A stretch of 64,000 nucleotides of DNA, from assembly GCA_963837735.1 (NCBI GenBank), contig CAWIOM010000006.1, positions 82,794 to 146,793 on the forward strand, in the 5' to 3' direction. The stretch comes from VRUE01 sp963837735 (GTDB lineage Bacteria > Actinomycetota > Thermoleophilia > Solirubrobacterales > 70-9). Position 1 is the first letter of the stretch; the number at the start of each line of letters is the position of its first letter. The notes beneath the pieces are model-generated. The model was given only the letters and a program-made list of their open reading frames with translations. It was not told where the DNA came from and searched no databases. Below are positions 1-8,790 of the stretch, piece after piece. Position numbers and translations under genes: made by a program.

Positions 1-287
1 AGGAGGAGGCTTCCTCGGCCTATATCGACGACCGCGGCACCGTCTTCAACCAGGACATCCTCGGCGCGATCGAGCTCGGCTACATGCTCGACAACGCCGA
101 GGCCACCTGCGTCGCCGCGCTCGAGCGAAGGGAGAGCCGCGGCGCCCAGTACAGGACCGACTTCCCAGAGCGCAACGACGCGGAGTGGCTGAAGCACATC
201 GACCTCCAACAGGGAGACGACGGGCCGGAGATCTCATACTCAGAGGTGACCATCACCCAGTGGGAACCGGAAGAGAGGACTTACTGA
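1..287 (+). CDS. sdhA: Succinate dehydrogenase/fumarate reductase flavoprotein subunit, C-terminal end (partial)
   Basis: The window opens inside this gene; the frame reads from base 3 and gives about 94 residues. The visible end has the helical C-terminal region of SdhA/FrdA flavoproteins (LGAIELGYMLDNAEA, then ESRGAQYRTDFPERND), which packs beside the FAD domain; the arginine-rich SRGAQYRTDFP stretch is typical of the family. It is the FAD-bearing subunit that oxidises succinate at the membrane face. The stop TGA shares its A with the ATG of sdhB, so the genes are translationally coupled. FAD-binding and catalytic residues lie outside the window. Identity is firm from family resemblance and context. 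Confidence 0.9.
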   Translation, partial: EEASSAYIDDRGTVFNQDILGAIELGYMLDNAEATCVAALERRESRGAQYRTDFPERNDAEWLKHIDLQQGDDGPEISYSEVTITQWEPEERTY

Positions 288-1432
288 TGGCCGAGTACAC
301 GCTGAAGGTCCGCCGTTACCAGCCCGACAACGACTCCGGGCCCTACTGGGAGGAGTTCAAGGTCGAGCTCGATCCCTCGCTCGCCGTCCTCGACGGCATC
401 CTCCAGGCCAAAGACCGCGACGACGGGTCGCTCTCCGTCCGCTGCTCGTGCCGGGCGGCGATCTGCGGCTCCTGCGGGATGAAGATCAACGGCCAGTCCG
501 GGCTCGGCTGCAAGACCCAGATCGGCGAGGCCCAGGAGCTGGCAAACAAGAAGGCGAGCGCGGTCGGCGGCAACGGTTCCGGAAACGTGCCGATCATCGT
601 CGAGCCGATGGGGAACATGCCGGTGATCAAGGACCTGATCACCGACATGGAGTCGACCCACTGGGCCAAGATCCGCCGCGTCACGCCCTGGCTCCTCCCT
701 CACGGCGAGCCGCCCGAGCGCGAGTACGTGGTCGAGCCCGAGTCGATGATCGACATCACCCAGTCGATGGCCTGCATCCAGTGCGGCGCCTGCGTCTCCT
801 CCTGTCTCTCGATGGAAGCCGACCCCGACTTCATCGGCCCGGCGGCGCTGGCCAAGGCCTACCGCTTCGTCGGCGACCCACGCGACGCGGAGACGGTCGA
901 GCGCCTCCACGACCTCGCCGACGACCCGCACGGGATCTACGACTGCACCCACTGCTTCAGCTGCATCGACGCCTGCCCGAAGGGCGTCGCGCCGATGGAC
1001 CAGATCATGCGCCTGCGCCGCAAGGCCGGCGAGCACGGGATCGAGGACCCCAACAGCGGCCACCACCACGAGTTGGCCTTCGTCAAGATCATCGAGAAGA
1101 AGGGAACCCTCGACGAGGTGGCGCTGCCGAAAGAGTCTTTCGCCTACGGCATCAAGGGCAAGCTGAAACCCAGCAAACGTGCGATCAAGGAAGTCCTCGG
1201 GGCGCTGCCGACGATTTTCCGCACGATCAAGACGGGCAAGGTGCGCACCAAGTGGGTCGCCCCCCACCACAAGCTGCCCGGCGGTGCACAGGACGAGGTC
1301 AAGGCGATCTACAAGCACGCCGAGGAGCACCGCGAGGAATTCAACATCTACATCAAGGGCGAGGAGGACGTCGAGCCCGAGCCCGACGAGACGGAGGCCA
1401 AGGAGATCTCGGCCGAGGAGGAGACGGTATGA
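287..1432 (+). CDS. sdhB: Succinate dehydrogenase/fumarate reductase iron-sulfur subunit
   Basis: A 381-residue protein that passes electrons from the SdhA flavin through three Fe-S centres. The N-terminal ferredoxin domain has the [2Fe-2S] ligands Cys55, Cys60, Cys63 and Cys75 (motif CRAAICGSCG). The C-terminal domain has CIQCGACVSSC and CTHCFSCIDACPKG, ligands for the [4Fe-4S] and [3Fe-4S] clusters. It is longer than the usual roughly 240 residues: a basic segment and a Glu/Asp-rich tail of about 100 residues follow the cluster domain. The ATG at 287 overlaps the sdhA stop and its own stop overlaps the next start (ATGA), so all three genes form one operon. Confidence 0.95.
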   Translation: MAEYTLKVRRYQPDNDSGPYWEEFKVELDPSLAVLDGILQAKDRDDGSLSVRCSCRAAICGSCGMKINGQSGLGCKTQIGEAQELANKKASAVGGNGSGNVPIIVEPMGNMPVIKDLITDMESTHWAKIRRVTPWLLPHGEPPEREYVVEPESMIDITQSMACIQCGACVSSCLSMEADPDFIGPAALAKAYRFVGDPRDAETVERLHDLADDPHGIYDCTHCFSCIDACPKGVAPMDQIMRLRRKAGEHGIEDPNSGHHHELAFVKIIEKKGTLDEVALPKESFAYGIKGKLKPSKRAIKEVLGALPTIFRTIKTGKVRTKWVAPHHKLPGGAQDEVKAIYKHAEEHREEFNIYIKGEEDVEPEPDETEAKEISAEEETV

Positions 1433-2325
1433 AGCTCGCCTACTGGCCCGGCTGCGTCTCGCGCGGCTTCACGCCCGAGCTGCACGGCTCGATGGCGTTC
1501 GTCGCCGAGAAGCTCGGGATCGAGCTGGTCGAACTCGACCGCGCCAACTGCTGCGGGGCCGGCGTCATCGCCGAGCACAACCAGGAGCTCGCCGACACGC
1601 TCAACGCCCGCACCTTCGCCCTCGCCCAGGAGACAGGGCTGGCGATGATGAACATCTGCTCGACCTGCCAGGGCGCCCAGTCCGAGTGCCAGCAGCGGCT
1701 CGACGCGGACTCCGCCTACCGCGCCCACATCAACGAGGTGCTGAGCGGCCAGGGCCTCGAATACGTCAAGGGCAAGGACGGCTTCACCAACAAAAACTTC
1801 CTCTGGCTGCTTGTCGAGGACTACGGCCTCGACAAGCTTCGCGAGCTCGTCGTGCGGCCGCTCTCGGGCCTGCGGGTCGGCCCCTTCTACGGCTGCTACA
1901 TCGTCCGGCCCAAGGACCGCCTCGGCTACGGCGACTACCCGGACCGCGACATCTACCTGGAGAAGGTGATCACGGCGCTGGGCGGCGAGGTCGTCGAGTA
2001 CGACGGCGCCCGCAAATGCTGCGGCTTCCCGGTGATCACGATGAACAAAGAGACCTCGCTGACCCAGGCGGGCACCCACCTTGGCGACGCGATCGACGCC
2101 GGCGCCGACTGCCTCGTCACTCCCTGCCCGCTCTGCCACCTGAACCTCGACATGCAGCAGCCGGAGGCGGCGAAGATCGTCAACCGCGACCTCGGCCTCG
2201 CGGTCCTCCACCTCCCCCAGCTCGTCGGCCTGGCGCTCGGGGCGGATCCCAAGCAGCTCGGGATGAGCCGCCACATCGCCTCGACCGATTGGGTCGAACA
2301 GCGGCTCGACGCGATTCCCGCCTGA
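1429..2325 (+). CDS. CCG-domain subunit of complex II (HdrB/SdhE-type)
   Basis: A 298-residue protein with two cysteine-rich CCG domains, as in heterodisulfide reductase subunit B and the cysteine-rich subunit of type-E succinate:quinone reductases. The first half has YWPGCVSRG near the start, then NCCGAG and CSTCQGA; the second has GPFYGCY, KCCGFP and CPLCHLN. These cysteines bind a non-cubane Fe-S cluster in HdrB. It follows sdhB with a 4-bp overlap, and no b-type cytochrome anchor gene follows, so it probably replaces the classical SdhC/SdhD anchor in linking the complex to the membrane or quinone pool. That role is inferred from gene order and family; the assignment to the CCG family is sure. 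Confidence 0.85.
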   Translation: MKLAYWPGCVSRGFTPELHGSMAFVAEKLGIELVELDRANCCGAGVIAEHNQELADTLNARTFALAQETGLAMMNICSTCQGAQSECQQRLDADSAYRAHINEVLSGQGLEYVKGKDGFTNKNFLWLLVEDYGLDKLRELVVRPLSGLRVGPFYGCYIVRPKDRLGYGDYPDRDIYLEKVITALGGEVVEYDGARKCCGFPVITMNKETSLTQAGTHLGDAIDAGADCLVTPCPLCHLNLDMQQPEAAKIVNRDLGLAVLHLPQLVGLALGADPKQLGMSRHIASTDWVEQRLDAIPA

Positions 2326-2356
2326 TTACCTTGAACGGATAGGGCGAGCGGCCCTG

Positions 2357-2462
2357 GGTCGGCGGACGCCTTCGGCTGAGTGTCCTTGCCGACCGGCACG
2401 GGTGTCCTGGGGTCGGCGGACGCGCTTCGCGCTGAGTGTCCGGCGACCCCAGGACACCCGTG
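2357..2462. repeat. Two tandem, sequence-related hairpins between convergent genes
   Basis: Hairpin 1 (2357-2394) has a GGTCGGC/GCCGACC outer stem, an inner GGAC/GTCC stem and a GCCTTCGGC tip. Hairpin 2 (2397-2462) has a perfect 19-bp outer stem (2397-2415 with 2444-2462), an inner CGGAC/GTCCG stem (2417-2421 with 2438-2442) and a GCGC/GCGC tip. The inner parts of both share GTCGGCGGACGC and CTGAGTGTCC, so they are duplicated relatives. They sit between the complex II operon and the convergent antiporter gene and could terminate both transcripts. No U-tract follows, so this is also compatible with a REP-like repeat. Confidence 0.7.
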
Positions 2463-2479
2463 CCTCCCTCGAAAGCTTC

Positions 2480-3685
2480 TTAACCCTTCTCGCTGCTCGA
2501 CAATCCGACGCGGCGGGCCATCCATTTTGCGCCGACGGTGTCGGTCAGGCCGTGGGCGACGATCGAGGCGATGATCGCGATCGCGGCGATGTCGAAGATC
2601 AGGCTGCCCTGGCCCACGTCGGACTTGAGGACGAAGAGCGCGAACAGCATCGAGGCCACCCCCTTGGGGCCGAACCAGGCCATGAACAGCTTCTGCGGGC
2701 GGGGGATCCCGGTTTTCGCGAAGGAGAGCATCACCGCGACCGGCCGCGCCAGCAGAAGGGCGAAGAGGACGAAGAGGACCAGGGGCGGGATGCTGTGGTC
2801 GAACCCGGTGGCGACGATCAGGGCGCCGAAGACGAAGAACGTGATCACCTGCAGGATCGCGCTCGTGTTCTCGGCGAACTCGACGAAGCCCTCGGGCACG
2901 TCGCGCTCGCTGGCGGCCATCGCGATCCCGCAGACGAAGGCGGCGATCAGCCCGTTGCCGACCGTCACTTCGGAGAGCCCGAAGGCGAAGAGGGCGAAGC
3001 CGATCGCGTAGATGCCCTCGTAGCGCGCCGTCATCCCGCCGCCCGGGAGGTTGTGGTGCAGGCGGCCGCCGAGCACGCCGAGCCCGACCCCGACGGCGGC
3101 GCCGAAGACCGCCTCGCCGGCCAGCTTCGCGGCTTCGACCCCCGGGTCGCCGCCGGGCGCGGCGAGGACGAGGAAGAAGAGGACAAAGGGCAGGGCGAGG
3201 CCGTCGTTGAGGCCGGACTCGAGGTTGAGCGTGTGGCGGACGCTGCTCGGCACGAGGCGCGAGGTGACGACGGCCGAGGTGACGACGGGGTCGGTCGGCG
3301 AGAGCACGGCGCCGAGCAGGAACGCCTCGCCCCAGCTCAGCTCGGGGAAGAGCGCCTTCGCCGCCAGCGCGATCAGCAGCAGGGTGATCGGCATCGCGAT
3401 GATCAGCGAGCGGGCGACCGGGCTCCAGTGGCGGCGCAGGAGCTCGCGCTCGACGAACATGCCGTCGGAGAAGAGGGTGAGGATCAGCGCCAGCTCGACG
3501 AGCTCGACGATCGACTCCGACCTCGGGTCGACGTGGACGACGTCGCCCGCGGCGAGCGCCACGCCCAGCCCGACGGAGAGCACCGAGGCGGAGAGCACCG
3601 TGCCCTTCATCAGGCCGGAGAGCCCGGCGACGATCGCCAGCAGGCCGCCGAACAACAACATCGCCTCGCCGAAGCCGATATCCAT
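2480..3685 (-). CDS. CPA1/NhaP-type sodium (or potassium)/proton antiporter
   Basis: A 401-residue polytopic membrane protein with about 12 hydrophobic segments and the CPA1 motif GAVLSPTDPVVTSAVV near residue 130, which contains the ion-binding Asp of this family. It exchanges cytoplasmic monovalent cations for protons, for pH and salt balance. There is no cytoplasmic TrkA-C or CNMP regulatory domain. The start ATG at 3685 is preceded by CATATAAG: the -10-like TATAAG (3692-3697) ends 6 nt before the ATG, so the mRNA is probably leaderless. The gene is convergent with the complex II operon. The cation preferred cannot be told from sequence. Confidence 0.88.
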   Translation of the reverse strand: MDIGFGEAMLLFGGLLAIVAGLSGLMKGTVLSASVLSVGLGVALAAGDVVHVDPRSESIVELVELALILTLFSDGMFVERELLRRHWSPVARSLIIAMPITLLLIALAAKALFPELSWGEAFLLGAVLSPTDPVVTSAVVTSRLVPSSVRHTLNLESGLNDGLALPFVLFFLVLAAPGGDPGVEAAKLAGEAVFGAAVGVGLGVLGGRLHHNLPGGGMTARYEGIYAIGFALFAFGLSEVTVGNGLIAAFVCGIAMAASERDVPEGFVEFAENTSAILQVITFFVFGALIVATGFDHSIPPLVLFVLFALLLARPVAVMLSFAKTGIPRPQKLFMAWFGPKGVASMLFALFVLKSDVGQGSLIFDIAAIAIIASIVAHGLTDTVGAKWMARRVGLSSSEKG

Positions 3686-3764
3686 AACGGGCTTATATGG
3701 GTTCGACCGGCCAGGTGCGCGGCCGGCGAGGCGGGCGCGTCACCCGGTCGTAAGAACTTGCCGC

Positions 3765-3776
3765 GATACTCGGCCG
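3765..3776 (+). promoter_or_regulatory. -10 element and spacer of a putative leaderless promoter
   Basis: GATACT at 3765-3770 resembles a -10 box and is followed by 6 nt and then the in-frame ATC at 3777. The geometry matches leaderless genes elsewhere in the window that begin with ATG or GTG. No convincing -35 box or Shine-Dalgarno sequence is visible. Confidence 0.45.
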
Positions 3777-4238
3777 ATCGCAGGCCATCTCCCCACACCG
3801 ATCAGGCTGCTCGCCCTGTTCGCCCTACTGGCCCTCGTGGCGGCCACCCTCATTGCAACCGGCGGCGCTGCCGCCCGGGCGGGCGGCACCCGGGTGAAGG
3901 CCGTCGGCTCCGACTACGGCCGCGTGGTCGCCGACCGCAGGGGAGAGGCGCTCTACTCCTTCGGCCGCGAGACCGGCGGCAGAAGCGCCTGCTACGGCGA
4001 GTGCGCGAGCGCCTGGCCGCCGCTGTTGACCCGGGGCGGGCCGGTCGCGCTGGGCGGCGTCGAGCGGCGACTGCTCGGCACGACCCGCCGCAGGAACGGC
4101 AGGCTCCAGGTCACCTACGCGGGCCACCCGCTCTACTACTACGTGCACGACTCCCCCGGCAACATCCTCTGCCAGGACGTGGTCGAGTTCGGCGGCCGCT
4201 GGCTGGTGGTCAGGCCGAGCGGGACGCCTGCCGCCTGA
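3777..4238 (+). CDS. Secreted Yx(FWY)xxD-motif protein (COG4315/Lipoprotein_15 family)
   Basis: About 153 residues: a hydrophobic N-terminal export signal (RLLALFALLALVAATLIATG) and then two copies of the family repeat, LYSFGRE with CYGECASAWPPLL, and HPLYYYVHDSPGNILCQDV with GGRWLVV. The function of the family is unknown; members are exported and often lipid-anchored. Here no lipobox cysteine is seen. No ATG, GTG or TTG occurs in frame between the upstream antisense gene and the signal peptide; the proposed start is ATC at 3777, just after a -10-like box. A second member lies at 48277-48813. The last 29 bp overlap the convergent asd gene. Confidence 0.75.
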   Translation: MAGHLPTPIRLLALFALLALVAATLIATGGAAARAGGTRVKAVGSDYGRVVADRRGEALYSFGRETGGRSACYGECASAWPPLLTRGGPVALGGVERRLLGTTRRRNGRLQVTYAGHPLYYYVHDSPGNILCQDVVEFGGRWLVVRPSGTPAA

Positions 4239-5256
4239 GCAGGCCTCGCTCGACGAGCAGCTCGGCGACCTGAACCGCGTTGGTCGCGGCGCCCTTGCGC
4301 AGGTTGTCGGAGACGACCCAGAGGTCGAGGGCGCTCTCGTTGCCGGGGTCGCGGCGGACCCTGCCGACGAAGACGTCGTCTTGACCGGCGGCCTCGATCG
4401 CCATCGGGTAGAGCGCCGCCGCGGGGTCGTCGAGGACGGTGACGCCGGGCGCCGCGGCGAGCAGCTCGCGGGCGCGCTCCGGGGAGAGCGTCCCCCTGGT
4501 CTCGACGTTGACCGCCTCCGAGTGGCCGGTGAGAACCGGAACCCTGACGCAGGTGGCGCTGACCCGGATCCCGTCGTCGCCGAGGATCTTGCGGGTCTCG
4601 TCGATCAACTTGCGCTCCTCGTCGGTGTGATCGTCCCCAGCGGCAAAACCGCCGGCCTGGGGAAGCACGTTGAAGGCAATCTGGTGGGGATAGACGGCGG
4701 CGACGGGGTTCTCGTCGGAGAGGACCGCCCGCGACTGGCCGAGCAGCTCGTCGATCGCGCCCCTGCCGGTCCCGGAGACGGCCTGGTAGGTCGAGACCAC
4801 GAGGCGCTCGATCCCGGCCTCGTCGTGCAGCGGCTTCAGGGCGACCACCATCTGCATGGTCGAGCAGTTGGGGTTGGCGACGATCCCGGAGTGACCCTCG
4901 ACGGCGTCCGGGTTGACCTCGGCGACGACCAGCGGCACGTCGTCGTCCATGCGGAAGTGGCTGGTGTTGTCGACGACGACGGCGCCGGCCTCGACGAGCC
5001 TCGGCGCCCACTCGGCGCTGACCGCGCCGCCCGCCGAGGAGAGGACGATGTCGAGGCCCTGGATCGTCTCGTCGTCGAGGGGCCGGCACTCGAGCTGCGA
5101 GCCGTTCCACTCGATCCGCCTGCCCGCCGAGCGTTGTGAGGCGAACGGAACCAGCTCGGCGACCGGAAAGCCGCGCTCGGCCAGCACGCCGAGCATCGTC
5201 GTCCCGACCAGCCCCGTCGCGCCCAACACACCGACCCTGTAGCCGTCGCCGTTCAT
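4210..5256 (-). CDS. asd: Aspartate-semialdehyde dehydrogenase
   Basis: A 348-residue NADPH-dependent enzyme that reduces aspartyl phosphate to aspartate semialdehyde, the branch point to lysine/diaminopimelate, threonine and methionine. The nucleotide-binding motif GATGLVGTTML is at residues 12-22, the catalytic Cys lies in NPNCST near residue 131, and the substrate-binding region has STYQAVSGTGRGA. Length matches the bacterial family (about 340). It follows lysC by 7 bp on the same strand, so kinase and dehydrogenase are co-transcribed. The start is the ATG at 5256; an internal start is unlikely because it would remove the Rossmann glycines. Confidence 0.95.
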   Translation of the reverse strand: MNGDGYRVGVLGATGLVGTTMLGVLAERGFPVAELVPFASQRSAGRRIEWNGSQLECRPLDDETIQGLDIVLSSAGGAVSAEWAPRLVEAGAVVVDNTSHFRMDDDVPLVVAEVNPDAVEGHSGIVANPNCSTMQMVVALKPLHDEAGIERLVVSTYQAVSGTGRGAIDELLGQSRAVLSDENPVAAVYPHQIAFNVLPQAGGFAAGDDHTDEERKLIDETRKILGDDGIRVSATCVRVPVLTGHSEAVNVETRGTLSPERARELLAAAPGVTVLDDPAAALYPMAIEAAGQDDVFVGRVRRDPGNESALDLWVVSDNLRKGAATNAVQVAELLVERGLLRRQASRSA

Positions 5257-5263
5257 AGCGGCC

Positions 5264-6533
5264 TCAGGCGGTCCGGGAGGAGGCGGCGGGATCCTCCTCC
5301 TTCACGTCCAGCTCGAAAGCGTCGTGCAGGGCCCTGACCGCGTCCGGGACGCGGTCGGCGGAGATCACGCAGGAGATTTTGATCGGCGAGGTGGAGATCA
5401 TCTCGATGTTGATCGCCTCGCCGCCGAGGACCTCGAAGACCTTGGCGGCGACGCCCGGGTGCGAGCGCATGCCGGCGCCGACGATCGAGACCTTGCCGAT
5501 CCGCTCGTCGGTGCGCACGCCCTGGCTCAGTTCGCCGAGCCCGGCGATCGTGTCTGTGGCGGTGGTCAGGTCGGCCCGGTCGACGGTGAAGGAGAGGTCG
5601 GCGAGCTCGTCGTCGCCGACCGGCTCGTTCTGGATGATCACGTCGACGTTGACGTTGGCCTCGGCCAAAGCGGTGAAGATCCGGCCCGCGACGCCGGGCT
5701 CGTCGCGGACGCCGGTCAGCGTCACGCGAGCCTCGTCGTCGGAGTGGGTCACGGCTGTTACGAAGGGTTGCTCCACGGTTTCGTCCTCGGCTACGACGAG
5801 GGTACCGGGGCCGTCCTCGAAGCTGCTGCGGCAGTGGATGCGGACACCGTGGTTGCGCGCGTACTCGACCGAGCGCAGCTGCAGCACCCTGGCGCCGGAG
5901 GCCGACATCTCGAGCATCTCCTCATGCGAGACCGTCGAGAGCTTGCGGGCGTCGGCGACGATCCGCGGGTCGGCGCTGAAGACCCCGGCGACGTCGGTGT
6001 AGATCTCGCATACCTCGGCCTCGAAGGGCGGCGGCGACGGCGACGGCGGTCGTGTCGGAGCCGCCGCGGCCGAGCGTCGTCACGTCGCGGCTGTCGGTGG
6101 AGACGCCCTGGAAGCCGGCGACGAGCACTATCCGGTCCTCGGTCAGGGCGTCGCGGATGCGGTCGGCGCGGACGTCGACGATTCGCGCCTTCGTGTGCGA
6201 GGAGTCGGTGACGATCCCCGCCTGCGAGCCGGTCAGCGAGATCGCCTTGTGGCCCATGTCGTGGATCGCCATCGCGCAGAGCGCGCAGGAGATCCGCTCG
6301 CCGGTCGAGAGCAGCATGTCCATCTCGCGGGCCACCGGGCGATCGGAGATCTCCATCGCCTGGGCGACGAGCTCGTCGGTCGTCTTGCCGCGCGCCGAGA
6401 GCACGGCGACGACCCGCTTGCCGGCGTCGCGGGCGTCGACCATCCGCCTGGCGGCGCGCTTGATCTGCTCGGCGCCGGCCACAGAGGTGCCGCCGAACTT
6501 CATCACGACGATTTCGGAGTCGCTTCCAGGCAT
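5264..6533 (-). CDS. lysC: Aspartate kinase (one-base frameshift in the sequence)
   Basis: It phosphorylates aspartate, the first step to lysine, threonine and methionine. The N-terminal part has the kinase signature VMKFGGTSVA at residues 10-19 and TTLGRGGSDTTAVA. The C-terminal part carries two ACT domains (TLTGVRDEPGVAGRIF and VSIVGAGMRSHPGVAAKVF), the usual site of lysine/threonine feedback. The two halves lie in different frames: removing one base of the AA at 6025-6026 restores about 422 residues with AAALEAEVCEIYTDVAG across the joint. TATCCT (6542-6547) ends 8 nt before the ATG, so the mRNA is probably leaderless. The frameshift is most likely an assembly error, since the enzyme is essential for cell-wall diaminopimelate. 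Confidence 0.9.
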
Positions 6534-6579
6534 GGCGATTGAGGATAGTCGCGCCGAGCTGGAAGCGCCGAGCCTCGGA

Positions 6580-7771
6580 TCAGCGCCTCAGGTCCCCCTG
6601 GGCGCTGCTCGCGTCGTCGGCGCCCTTGGCCCGCTCGTCGCTGGCGACCCCCGTCAGGGTCAGCGTCCCGTCGCCGGCGACTTCGAGGCTGGCGACGACC
6701 GAGTCGCCGGCGCCCAGCTTGGCGGGGTCGAGCCTCGGCGCGAGCTGCATCAGCAGCTCGCCCCCGCCCTCGCCGGCGTCGTCGGCCGAGAGCAGCAGCG
6801 CCGGCCGGTCCGTGCAGAGCCCCGCGACGACGCCCGCGACTTCCAGGTAGGTCGAGGGCGGGACGTCCTCGGGCTTCAGCTTCTTCTGCCAGAGCGCGGC
6901 GCTCGGCGGCGCGACGGTCGCCGGCGCGGCCGGCAGCGCGCATTCCGCCGGCGGCGCGACGGCCGCCGGGTCGGGCGCGGCCGGCGGCTTGCCGATCGTC
7001 ACTTCGACGGTCGCGAAGGAGCCGAGCGGCGGCAGGACCGGGGCGGCACCCGACGGGTCGGGCTGGATCCGGACGAGCACCGAGGCGCCGCGGCCGGAGA
7101 CGGTGTAGGAGGGGGCGGCCGGATCGGGGTCGGCGAAGGTGACGGTGCCGGTGAAGCTGGCCGCGCCCGCCCTGCCCTGGCGTTCCGGCTTCTCTTCCTC
7201 GGCGAAGGTGCCGTTGGCGAGCTGCCGCACCGGCAGGCTCAGCTTCGTCCCCGCCGCGGGCAGTTTGGACGAGTGCACGGCGACCAGTTCGCCACCCTCT
7301 ATCGCCAGCGCGTAGCTTGCCGCCGCCGGGTTGGCGTGGACGACCGTGCCCGTCAGCACCTGGCCTTCGCCTTCCGGCTCTTCTTCTTCCTCGGCCGGGG
7401 GCTTCTGCGGGGCGGGCTTCGCCGGCGCGGCCGCGGAGGTCTGTTCGGGCGCCGCCGCCGCCAGCGATTCCGGCCCCAGCGGCGAAGGGCGCTTCTTCGG
7501 GCGGCGCTTCCCCTTCCGCCGCAGAGGGAGCGGGGGCGGCGGCCGGTTCGCCGCCGCCCCCGCTCGCCTCTTCCTCCGTACCCCCGCCGGAGCTCGGGAC
7601 TTCGACGATCTGCGGGCCCGCGGTCGCCAGGGTGCCCGAGGCGCCCGGCCCGATCGCGACGCCGATGAAGAGCCCGAAGCCGAGCGCCATCGCCGTCGCG
7701 GTCGCCGCCCAGCGGCGATCGGTGACGACCTTCGCCAGGGCCGCGATTGCCCTGTCGGCGAAGGCCTTCAC
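6580..7771 (-). CDS. Membrane-anchored envelope protein, last gene of the extended pst operon (frameshifted)
   Basis: Not recognised as a named family. It starts at a GTG that overlaps the stop of the preceding zinc-ribbon gene. There is a short basic N-terminus, one membrane segment (ATAMALGFGLFIGVAIG, about residues 25-42), a long Ala/Pro/Glu-rich linker, and then a folded part with a TGTVVHANPAAASYALAIEG segment resembling small OB-like DUF5666 repeats, repeated around TGTVTFADPDPAAPSYTV. The N-terminal third and the rest are in different frames; deleting one T in the CCCTT run near 7492 joins them into about 396 residues. Position suggests an extracytoplasmic role linked to phosphate uptake, but that is only association. 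Confidence 0.6.
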
Positions 7772-8121
7772 GAGGCCGTTCCCGAGTTGACGCCGCTCTG
7801 CGGCATCAGGCCGTTGCCGCACTGCCAGCAGTAGACCGCGCCGCGGGCGTAGAGGGCGCCGCAGGAGCCGCAGGCGCCGGCCGCGCTCGCCTCGTCGAGG
7901 CGCAGCATGCGCTCGACCTCGGCGAGCTCGGCGTCGACCTGCTGGAGCTTCGCCGCCTGGCGGCTGAGCACGTCGAGGCGGAAGTGGTCGCGGATCGCCA
8001 TCTCGTAGGCGATCCCGCCCAGGTCCCACTGCAGCTCGACCAGCTCTCGGGAGAGGCGGTCGCGGCGTTGCTGCAACTCGCCGCCGCCGTTGCCGCCTGT
8101 CGGTGCCGCCCCGCCGCTCAT
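7768..8121 (-). CDS. Small coiled-coil protein with C-terminal zinc ribbon
   Basis: A 117-residue protein with a Gly-rich start, a predicted helical/coiled-coil middle (LQQRRDRLSRELVELQWDL through KLQQVDAELAEVERMLRL) and a C-terminal four-cysteine zinc ribbon (CGSCGALYARGAVYCWQCG). Such ribbons usually mediate protein or nucleic-acid contacts. The ATG overlaps the previous stop and its stop overlaps the next GTG, so it is translationally coupled within the pst-linked operon. The function is unknown; the double zinc-ribbon arrangement with the neighbouring gene suggests that the two products interact, which is inference. Confidence 0.7.
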   Translation of the reverse strand: MSGGAAPTGGNGGGELQQRRDRLSRELVELQWDLGGIAYEMAIRDHFRLDVLSRQAAKLQQVDAELAEVERMLRLDEASAAGACGSCGALYARGAVYCWQCGNGLMPQSGVNSGTAS

Positions 8122-8790
8122 TCGATCGCCGTTCCCTTGCTGCCGCCGCCCGGCGCCTTGCTGTCTTCGGGCGGAGGCGCGCCTTCGGTCGCGATTTCGT
8201 CCGGCAGTTTGGCGCTGTTTTCGGAGTAGTTGCCGCCGTCTTCGAGTTCTTCGAGCGCCTTGTCGTTCGCCTGCACCGGACCGCCGCCGGCGCCCCCTGT
8301 CGTCAGGGCGCTGGCGTCTTCTGCTTTCTTGGCCGGTTTCTTGGCCGCGGCCTTCCTCTTCGCCGTCTTCGGCTTCGCCGCGGCGGAGTCGGCCGTCGTT
8401 TCGCCTGCGCCCGCGCCTTCGGCTGCGCCCTTCTGCAGGACCACGGGCGCCGGCGTGCTGCTCGAGCCAGAGCCGTTTTCCTTGCCGATCAGGACGCCGA
8501 CGAGCAGCATCAGGCCGAGCACGGCTATCCCGCCGACGGCGGCAAGCGGCGTGTAGTCGCGCTCCTGCTTCTTCGGCTCCTCGGCGACGGCGGCCGGCGG
8601 CGTGGCGGGCCGGCGGGGAGTCGCCGTTGGGGCTTGGCGCCAGGAGCTGCCGGTACTCGACCCGTGGGCCCGCCCGGCGCCGGCCGCAGTTCAGGCAGTA
8701 GCGCTGATCGACGGCGAGCGGCGCCCCGCAGGCGGCGCAGGCCTCGCCGGGCCGGCCCAGCGCCTCGGTCTGTTCGGCCGGATCGATCAT
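8118..8790 (-). CDS. Zinc-ribbon membrane protein of the pst operon (frameshifted)
   Basis: The N-terminus has a zinc ribbon, ACAACGAPLAVDQRYCLNCG (residues 17-36). After a frameshift near 8606-8634 comes a basic stretch, one membrane segment (AAVGGIAVLGLMLLVGVLIG), then an Ala/Lys-rich region (KPKTAKRKAAAKKPAKKAE) and an acidic tail. The two reading frames join into about 223 residues if one base is removed. With the ribbon inside and the tail outside, the topology would suit a regulator or assembly factor at the membrane. It is coupled by ATGA overlaps to the lipoprotein gene before it and the small zinc-ribbon gene after it. No named family is recognised. Confidence 0.65.

Noticed and set aside
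2402..4273. Long open frames antisense to the antiporter and in many other places (for example 12687-16595, 16547-19030, 26877-29003)
   Set aside because: They are shadows of real genes in GC-rich DNA with strong codon bias; their products are Arg/Gly/Ala/Asp-rich and without family motifs.
6534..6579. Lysine riboswitch upstream of lysC
   Set aside because: Only 46 bp separate lysC from its neighbour and the -10 box ends 8 nt from the ATG, leaving no leader for a riboswitch.
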